DNA of 10,433 bases from Rhizobiaceae bacterium. GTDB lineage: Bacteria; Pseudomonadota; Alphaproteobacteria; Rhizobiales; Rhizobiaceae. Both the position numbers and the translations under genes were made by a program. The first letter of the stretch is position 1, and every line of letters begins with the position of its first letter. Of the stretch, positions 6,559-10,433 are shown piece by piece. Below the pieces are notes generated by a model that was not told where the DNA came from, searched no databases, and worked only from the letters and a program-made list of their open reading frames with translations. The stretch covers positions 1 through 10,433 of the forward strand of contig JAGWJK010000080.1 of assembly GCA_028865845.1 (NCBI GenBank). The letters are read 5' to 3'.

Positions 6559-7491
6559 GTGAAGCTTTTCATCACCCGGATCGTGCTTGCAGTCAGGCAT
6601 TTTCGCCAATGGCTGGTTGCGCAGGTCATCTTCGGCTTCCTCAATTTCCTGAAGATATTCCCGGCGGACGGCGGCATCAATTTTGCCGACTGGTTCACCC
6701 GCAAGATCGGGCCGCGCATGCGCCGGCACAAGCTGATGCTGACCAATCTGCGGAACGCCTTTCCCGAAAAGAGCGAGGCGGAGATCGAGGAGATCGCGCT
6801 GGCGAGCTGGGGCAATATGGGGCGGCTCGCCGCGGAATATGTCTTCCTCGACCGGCTGTTCGATTTCGATCCCTTTCGCGACGAGCCCGGTCGCGTGGAG
6901 GTGTCGGGCATTCCGATCTTCGTCGATCTGCGCGACAATCCGCGGCCGTTCATCGTCTTTACCGGACACACCGGCAATTTCGAGCTTCTGCCGGTCGCAG
7001 GAGCGGCCTTCGGATTGCAGGTCACCGTGCTGTTCCGGCCGCCGAACAATCCCTATGTGGCGCAGAAGATCTTCGACTTCCGGGCCAAGCGCATGGGCAA
7101 CCTCGTGCCGTCGCATGCGGGATCGTCCTTTACGCTCGCACGGCAATTGGAAAATGGCGGCGGCGTCGGCGTGCTGGTCGACCAGAAGTTCCGCAAGGGG
7201 CTGAAGACGCGTTTCTTCGATCGGGACGTCAAGACCAATCCGCTATTGCCGAAGCTGGTGCGGCAGTTCAATTGCGAGGTCTATCCGGCGCGCTGCATTC
7301 GCCTACCGGGCAATCGCTACCGTCTGGAAATCGAGCCGCGCATGGAGATGCCTCGCGACGCCAAGGGCAATCTGGATTTGCCGGCCACGGCGCAGATGTT
7401 GAACGATAAGGTCGAAAGCTGGGTGCGCGAGCATCCGGAGCAGTGGCTCTGGTATCACGACCGCTGGAATATTAAAAAGACCGTTTTTTAA
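6559..7491 (+). CDS. lpxXL: LpxXL, very-long-chain acyltransferase of lipid A
   Basis: This is an LpxL/HtrB-family membrane-associated acyltransferase of 310 residues. It is known in rhizobia to move 27-hydroxyoctacosanoate from AcpXL onto the lipid A precursor as a secondary acyl chain. The HX4D/E catalytic motif is His137...Glu142 (GHTGNFE). Other family marks are the N-terminal hydrophobic segment (about 18-34), NLRNAFP (63-69), VLVDQKF (205-211) and the C-terminal PEQWLWYHDRWN (293-304). The frame has no early ATG. GTG 6559 gives MKLFITRIVL and is chosen; TTG 6550 overlapping the adhXL stop as TTGA would add three residues. Either way the gene begins within 6 nt of adhXL, so translation is probably coupled. 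It is the last enzyme of the cluster. I see no strong intrinsic terminator behind it. Confidence 0.94.
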   Translation: MKLFITRIVLAVRHFRQWLVAQVIFGFLNFLKIFPADGGINFADWFTRKIGPRMRRHKLMLTNLRNAFPEKSEAEIEEIALASWGNMGRLAAEYVFLDRLFDFDPFRDEPGRVEVSGIPIFVDLRDNPRPFIVFTGHTGNFELLPVAGAAFGLQVTVLFRPPNNPYVAQKIFDFRAKRMGNLVPSHAGSSFTLARQLENGGGVGVLVDQKFRKGLKTRFFDRDVKTNPLLPKLVRQFNCEVYPARCIRLPGNRYRLEIEPRMEMPRDAKGNLDLPATAQMLNDKVESWVREHPEQWLWYHDRWNIKKTVF

Positions 7492-7761
7492 TAAGTTGCT
7501 TAAGTAACATCGGTGCCGACAGACTTGCGTCACAATGGATCGCTTGAGCGGGGTACTTTGACCCTAGGTAAGTCTACCTGTTTGAAAACCTCGCCTTTTC
7601 CGGGAACTTCGGTCGGTCAGCATTGAATGTGAGGGTAAGTCATGTTATTTCAGTCTCAAGAAAGTTCGGTGAGATTGCGGACGCCGAACTGAAGTTCTCT
7701 GGTCGTGACGGTGTCGGGATGAGGCCCGAGGCTGGCTTATGGGTAGGGACAGGAGGGCAAA
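7492..7761 (+). other. Spacer between lpxXL and the PAS-protein gene
   Basis: No supported gene is seen in these 270 nt. Weak hairpins are GGGT/ACCC (7551-7554/7561-7564) and AGGTA/TACCT (7566-7570/7575-7579); neither has a clear T-run. A 16-codon frame from ATG 7642 (behind GAGGG 7631-7635) to TGA 7690-7692 is in the same phase as the PAS gene and could be a leader peptide or chance. GGGAAC at 7602-7607 recalls the -35 of EcfG-type promoters, but I find no matching -10. Confidence 0.35.
7751..7756 (+). promoter_or_regulatory. Ribosome-binding site deciding the TTG start of the PAS gene
   Basis: A full AGGAGG lies 5 nt before TTG 7762. The frame is closed upstream by TAG at 7744-7746 and has no ATG until about residue 52, so TTG is the best start. 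Confidence 0.7.
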
Positions 7762-8496
7762 TTGCTGGCACTCTTTCATGCCTTCTCCACGAAATGCGCC
7801 CAGATTCAGCGGGCGATCAAGCTTGGCGACGATGAACTCGTCGCATCGCTGGATGGCGAGTTAGAGCCGCTGATTACGGCCATCCTCGGCTACAAGGCCA
7901 CCAGCCTGCTCGAAATGTACATGCAGCTGCAATTCATGAGCAACCTCATCCGCGAGGAATCGGATGACCGGACACGGGTCATGCGCAATTCCGCATCCCT
8001 CTCGGTGCTGATTGATCGTTATTTCGGCGGCGCCGGCGATTCCGCCGCGGAAGTGCTGATGGCATTTTCGGCGAATAGACATGACTATGCGAGCGAGGCG
8101 GCTGGTTTCGATGAGGACAACGTTCTCAATGATGTCATTCTCGACAGCCTGCCGGATCGCGTTGCCGTCATCACGCGCGACTACCGCTATCTCTACAGCA
8201 ACGCCGCAAACTCGGAGTTTCTGGATGCCAAGCCGATCGAATTGGTCGGCAGGCATCTCTCGGAATTCATCGATCCCGAATGGTTCGAAGGCAGCGTCAA
8301 GAAGAAGCTCGACAGCTGCTTTGCCGGAGAGACCGTCGATTGCGTCTACCCGGCCTATCGGCCGGCCGATTCGCACAAGACCCTGCACTGCCGGATGACG
8401 CCGCTGCGCGCCACCCGCTCGAAGAGCGAGGTTATCGGCGCGCTGCTGGTCGTTCACGAGGTCGGCAGCGTCACGACGAATATGCTTGTCGCCTGA
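7762..8496 (+). CDS. Stand-alone PAS-domain sensor protein, function unknown
   Basis: This 244-residue, probably cytoplasmic protein has no signal peptide or membrane helix. Residues 1-110 are mainly helical and lack a domain I can name. Residues about 122-234 form a PAS domain: NDVILDSLPDRVAVITRDYR (123-142), LYSNAANSEFL (144-154), GRHLSEFIDPEWF (163-175), and the final strand VIGALLVVHEV (224-234). No histidine kinase, GGDEF/EAL, HTH or receiver output domain follows. It may therefore act by protein contact or ligand binding. Ligand-type residues for haem or flavin are not evident. Translation starts at TTG behind AGGAGG. It is a single gene, 270 nt after lpxXL and convergent with the zinc block; its stop codon is 9 nt from the stop of the frameshifted small gene. 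No link to lipid A or zinc can be shown from sequence. Confidence 0.85.
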   Translation: MLALFHAFSTKCAQIQRAIKLGDDELVASLDGELEPLITAILGYKATSLLEMYMQLQFMSNLIREESDDRTRVMRNSASLSVLIDRYFGGAGDSAAEVLMAFSANRHDYASEAAGFDEDNVLNDVILDSLPDRVAVITRDYRYLYSNAANSEFLDAKPIELVGRHLSEFIDPEWFEGSVKKKLDSCFAGETVDCVYPAYRPADSHKTLHCRMTPLRATRSKSEVIGALLVVHEVGSVTTNMLVA

Positions 8497-8505
8497 CGGT
8501 CGTTT

Positions 8506-8696
8506 TCAGGTTCCAAACAGCATTCGCCCGATCTTATCTGCGATGCTGCCGCGACCGTGGCCTGCGTCTTTCTTCTCATCGTCAGTGCTCTCGATAGGAG
8601 CGGCTTTAAAGGTGATGGCGTAAGCTCGTCGGCGCGGCCTTCTAACTCACACTCGATGCACAGGCAGCGGAAGCTCAGGGGTCTTCGTTCGCTCAT
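8506..8696 (-). pseudogene. Small gene behind zigA, apparently broken by a 1-nt frameshift
   Basis: On the - strand an ATG at 8696-8694 overlaps the zigA stop as ATGA. The first frame reads [20 protein letters not shown] then RADE (24 residues, to 8625) before it drifts into rare codons and runs into the PAS gene. From the overlapping codon at 8625-8623 the next frame gives sensible sequence with good codon use: AYAITFKAAPIESTDDEKK, later GSIADKIGRMLFGT, ending at TGA 8508-8506. Adding one base near 8622-8640 joins the halves into a 63-residue protein that exactly fills the gap between zigA and the PAS stop (9 nt away). The protein is not one I recognise. Cys11, Cys13 and Cys16 (CLCIEC) might bind metal, which would fit the putative zinc-regulated operon, but this is inference. 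The break could be a true mutation, a sequencing error or, less likely, a programmed shift. Confidence 0.6.
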
Positions 8697-9898
8697 GCGG
8701 CAGGCCTGTCCCAGGGCGCGAATGGATCCGGAAGGTTTCGCCAGCGCTCGGGCGTGAAACTGTTTGTCTCGATCAGGCAGTCGTCGAGTTCCGCCGTGAT
8801 CTGCCGCTGATCCATCGGGTCGGCGCCGATGAATACCAGTTCCTGGCGGCGGTCGCCCCATACGGGGTCGAGATATGGTGCGATGGCGCGACGGAAGCCG
8901 GGGTCGTCGGGCCATTGGTTCTGTGGCACGGATGCCCACCAGAGTCCCATTCTGCCGGTACGGACAAGCGCGCCTGCCTGGCTCATTTCGCCGACATGAT
9001 GCGGCCGGCTGGCAAGCCAGAAGAAGCCTTTCGCGCGGACGACACCGGGCCATGAGCGATTGAGAAACCTTTGAAATTTCATGGGTTCGAAAGGCTTCTT
9101 CGCGCGATAGACGAAGGACCGAATCCCATATTCCTCGGTTTCGGGAATATGCTCCTTGAAACCATGAAGCTCCTTGTACCAGAGCGGATGCGATTGGGCG
9201 CGATCGATATCGAAGCGGCCGGTGCCTAGGATCCGGCCGGGTTCCACCACACCAAAATCCGTCTCGATCATCAATGCGTCGGGATTGAGCCCGACGATGA
9301 TTTTGCGTGCGGCGTCGCGTTGTTCGGCGCTCGCAGCACCGATCTTGTTGAGGATGACGACATCGGCGAATTCGATCTGTTCGACGAGCAGGTCGACCAA
9401 CGTTCTGTTGTCGCCATCGCCTGCGGTCTCGCCGCGGTCGGATAGAAAATCGGTGGAGCCATAATCGGCAAGCAGATTGGCGGCGTCGACGACGGTGACC
9501 ATCGTGTCGAGCCTGGCGATATCGGAGAGGCTGCTGCCGTCCTCGTCGCGGAATTCGAAGGTCGTTGCGACGGGTAGGGGTTCGGCAATCCCGGTCGATT
9601 CGATCAGCAGATAGTCGAAGCGATCCTGTTCGGCCAGTTGGCGCACCTCATTCAGCAGGTCGTCCCTCAGCGTGCAGCAGATGCAGCCATTGGTCATTTC
9701 CACCAGCTGTTCTTCCGTACGCGAAAGATTTGCGCCGCCGTCGCGCACCAGCGCTGCATCGATGTTGACCTCGCTCATGTCGTTGACGATGACGGCGACG
9801 CGCAAGCCCTGGCGATTGTTAAGGATATGGTTGAGCAGCGTCGTCTTGCCGGCGCCGAGAAAACCAGAAAGGACGGTAACCGGGAGCTTCTTGTTCAT
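8693..9898 (-). CDS. zigA: ZigA-type COG0523 GTPase, putative zinc metallochaperone
   Basis: This 401-residue CobW/COG0523 family protein has a P-loop GFLGAGKTT (12-20), the metal-binding CxCC motif GCICC (71-75), ESTGIAEP (100-107), and a G4-like NKIG (184-187). The CobW C-terminal domain follows (about 257-376), with [19 protein letters not shown] (281-299) and [14 protein letters not shown] (350-363). COG0523 GTPases of this subgroup deliver zinc to client proteins under starvation. The CobW name alone would suggest cobalamin, and cob genes lie about 8 kb away. However, the neighbouring znuA and the Zur-like palindrome 18 nt before the ATG point to zinc. The start ATG 9898 has GCGAGG (9909-9904) 5 nt upstream. 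The G4 Asp of NKxD is replaced by Gly, which may lower guanine specificity. The stop overlaps the start of the small downstream gene. Confidence 0.92.
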   Translation of the reverse strand: MNKKLPVTVLSGFLGAGKTTLLNHILNNRQGLRVAVIVNDMSEVNIDAALVRDGGANLSRTEEQLVEMTNGCICCTLRDDLLNEVRQLAEQDRFDYLLIESTGIAEPLPVATTFEFRDEDGSSLSDIARLDTMVTVVDAANLLADYGSTDFLSDRGETAGDGDNRTLVDLLVEQIEFADVVILNKIGAASAEQRDAARKIIVGLNPDALMIETDFGVVEPGRILGTGRFDIDRAQSHPLWYKELHGFKEHIPETEEYGIRSFVYRAKKPFEPMKFQRFLNRSWPGVVRAKGFFWLASRPHHVGEMSQAGALVRTGRMGLWWASVPQNQWPDDPGFRRAIAPYLDPVWGDRRQELVFIGADPMDQRQITAELDDCLIETNSFTPERWRNLPDPFAPWDRPAA

Positions 9899-9916
9899 AT
9901 TGGCCTCGCTTTATGT

Positions 9917-9935
9917 AATGTAATATCATTACATT
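9917..9935 (-). promoter_or_regulatory. Zur-box-like operator before zigA
   Basis: This is a perfect 19-nt inverted repeat, AATGTAAT-ATC-ATTACATT, in a short AT-rich island 18 nt upstream of the zigA ATG and just behind the znuA terminator. Its size, ATGTAAT/ATTACAT arms and neighbours match alphaproteobacterial Zur operators as I know them. Zn-bound Zur would repress zigA and the gene behind it. The zigA promoter must overlap this element given the short leader. Confidence 0.75.
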
Positions 9936-9945
9936 CTGAGCTCTG

Positions 9946-9970
9946 AAAAAAGCGAGCAGGCCGCTCGCTT
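9946..9970 (-). terminator. Intrinsic terminator of znuA
   Basis: On the - strand, an 8-bp perfect stem AAGCGAGC/GCTCGCTT (positions 9970-9963 and 9957-9950) with a 5-nt loop is followed by six T (9951-9946). It lies 22 nt after the znuA stop, so zigA should depend on its own promoter. Confidence 0.85.
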
Positions 9971-9992
9971 ATTCGGTTCTATCGACGCTGTC

Positions 9993-10433
9993 TCAGGAAA
10001 GGCAGGTCTTCAGGGAATTCGCAATCCCACGCATCAGGTCGAAATAGAGATCGGGACCCTGAGGCAAGGTTGCGGCCTCGGGATCGAGCACGCCAGACTT
10101 GGCCGACGTGCCTTCGATCACGACATTCACCAGCCGCGGTTCGAATTGCGGCTCGGCGAATACGCAGGTGGCGCCGAGACCGGAGACCTTGTCATGGATC
10201 TCGGAAACGCGAGCAGCTCCGGGGATGGTCTCGGGGCTGACCGTGATCGAACCGGCCACATGCACGCCGTAACGGCGCTCGAAATATTGGTAGGCGTCAT
10301 GAAAGACTACGAAAGGCTTGTTCTTCACCGGCGCAATGGTCGACGCAATTTCGGTGTCGAGCGCGTCGAGCTTATCGTCCAGGGCCTTCTGGTTTGCCTC
10401 ATAGGTCAAGGCATTCTCGGGATCGGCGGCAAC
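9993..10433 (-). CDS. znuA: ZnuA, periplasmic zinc-binding protein of the ZnuABC importer, C-terminal part (partial)
   Basis: The last 146 residues are present and the frame runs off the right window edge. ZnuA is the periplasmic solute-binding protein (cluster A-I/9) that hands zinc to the ZnuB/ZnuC transporter. Recognisable parts are the inter-lobe helix beginning DPENALTYEANQ, the zinc-site segment FVVFHDAYQYFERRYG with its conserved His, the CVFAEPQFEPRLV segment, the DPEAATLPQGPDLYFDLMR segment, and a C-terminal end LKTCLS. The two Cys (in CVFAEP and LKTC) match the disulfide pair of Gram-negative ZnuA proteins. The N-terminal His-rich loop and signal peptide are outside the window. It ends in a clear terminator, followed by the Zur-box/zigA unit. 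Confidence 0.92.
   Translation of the reverse strand, partial: VAADPENALTYEANQKALDDKLDALDTEIASTIAPVKNKPFVVFHDAYQYFERRYGVHVAGSITVSPETIPGAARVSEIHDKVSGLGATCVFAEPQFEPRLVNVVIEGTSAKSGVLDPEAATLPQGPDLYFDLMRGIANSLKTCLS

Noticed and set aside
6172..7146. Long open frame on the - strand (324 codons) opposite adhXL/lpxXL
   Set aside because: Antisense shadow of two intact genes; no ribosome-binding site or domain seen.
7602..7625. GGGAAC motif as an EcfG (general stress sigma factor) promoter
   Set aside because: No CGTT-type -10 occurs at 16-17 nt spacing.
8693..9898. CobW cobaltochelatase-associated protein, because cob genes are in the window
   Set aside because: The gene is about 8 kb from cobC/cobD on the other strand and sits behind znuA with a Zur-like operator, so zinc is the better assignment.
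1..10433. CRISPR arrays, tRNA/rRNA genes, insertion sequences
   Set aside because: No repeated spacer-repeat structure, RNA gene or transposase is visible; the window is densely filled with ordinary genes.

Overview
The window looks like a chromosomal segment of a rhizobial alphaproteobacterium, most probably the Rhizobium clade. The support is a complete acpXL-type cluster for very-long-chain (27-hydroxy-C28) lipid A acylation, CobC/CobD-type cobalamin genes, high GC with GC-rich third codon positions, and a zinc block of znuA plus a ZigA-type COG0523 GTPase. The genus call is inference, because no rRNA or core marker phylogeny is available here.

Left edge (1-1277, + strand): the 3' end of cobC (threonine-phosphate decarboxylase) is followed after 2 nt by cobD/cbiB (adenosylcobinamide-phosphate synthase). 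These are two late steps of cobalamin assembly. A separate small gene for a secreted YkuD-family L,D-transpeptidase follows (1399-1827), with its own likely promoter.

Centre (2049-7491, + strand): six genes in the order acpXL - fabZXL - fabF2XL - fabF1XL - adhXL - lpxXL. AcpXL carries the growing chain. FabZXL dehydrates. FabF1XL is an intact ketosynthase. FabF2XL is a ketosynthase-fold protein that has lost the nucleophile and most other catalytic residues, so it resembles a chain-length-factor partner. AdhXL is an MDR dehydrogenase. LpxXL transfers the finished C28 chain to lipid A. An intrinsic-terminator-like hairpin directly after acpXL probably sets the carrier protein above the enzymes.

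Right side: a 270-nt spacer leads to a stand-alone PAS-domain protein that starts at TTG behind a very good ribosome-binding site (7762-8496, +). Convergent to it is a zinc-homeostasis block on the - strand: the 3' end of znuA with its terminator, a perfect 19-bp Zur-type palindrome, and zigA. A previously overlooked small gene (8506-8696) overlaps the zigA stop by ATGA and appears broken by a single-base frameshift. It accounts for almost the whole spacer between zigA and the PAS gene.

The most interesting observations are the degenerate KS/CLF-like FabF2XL beside the active FabF1XL, and the frameshifted small gene coupled to the putatively Zur-controlled zigA.
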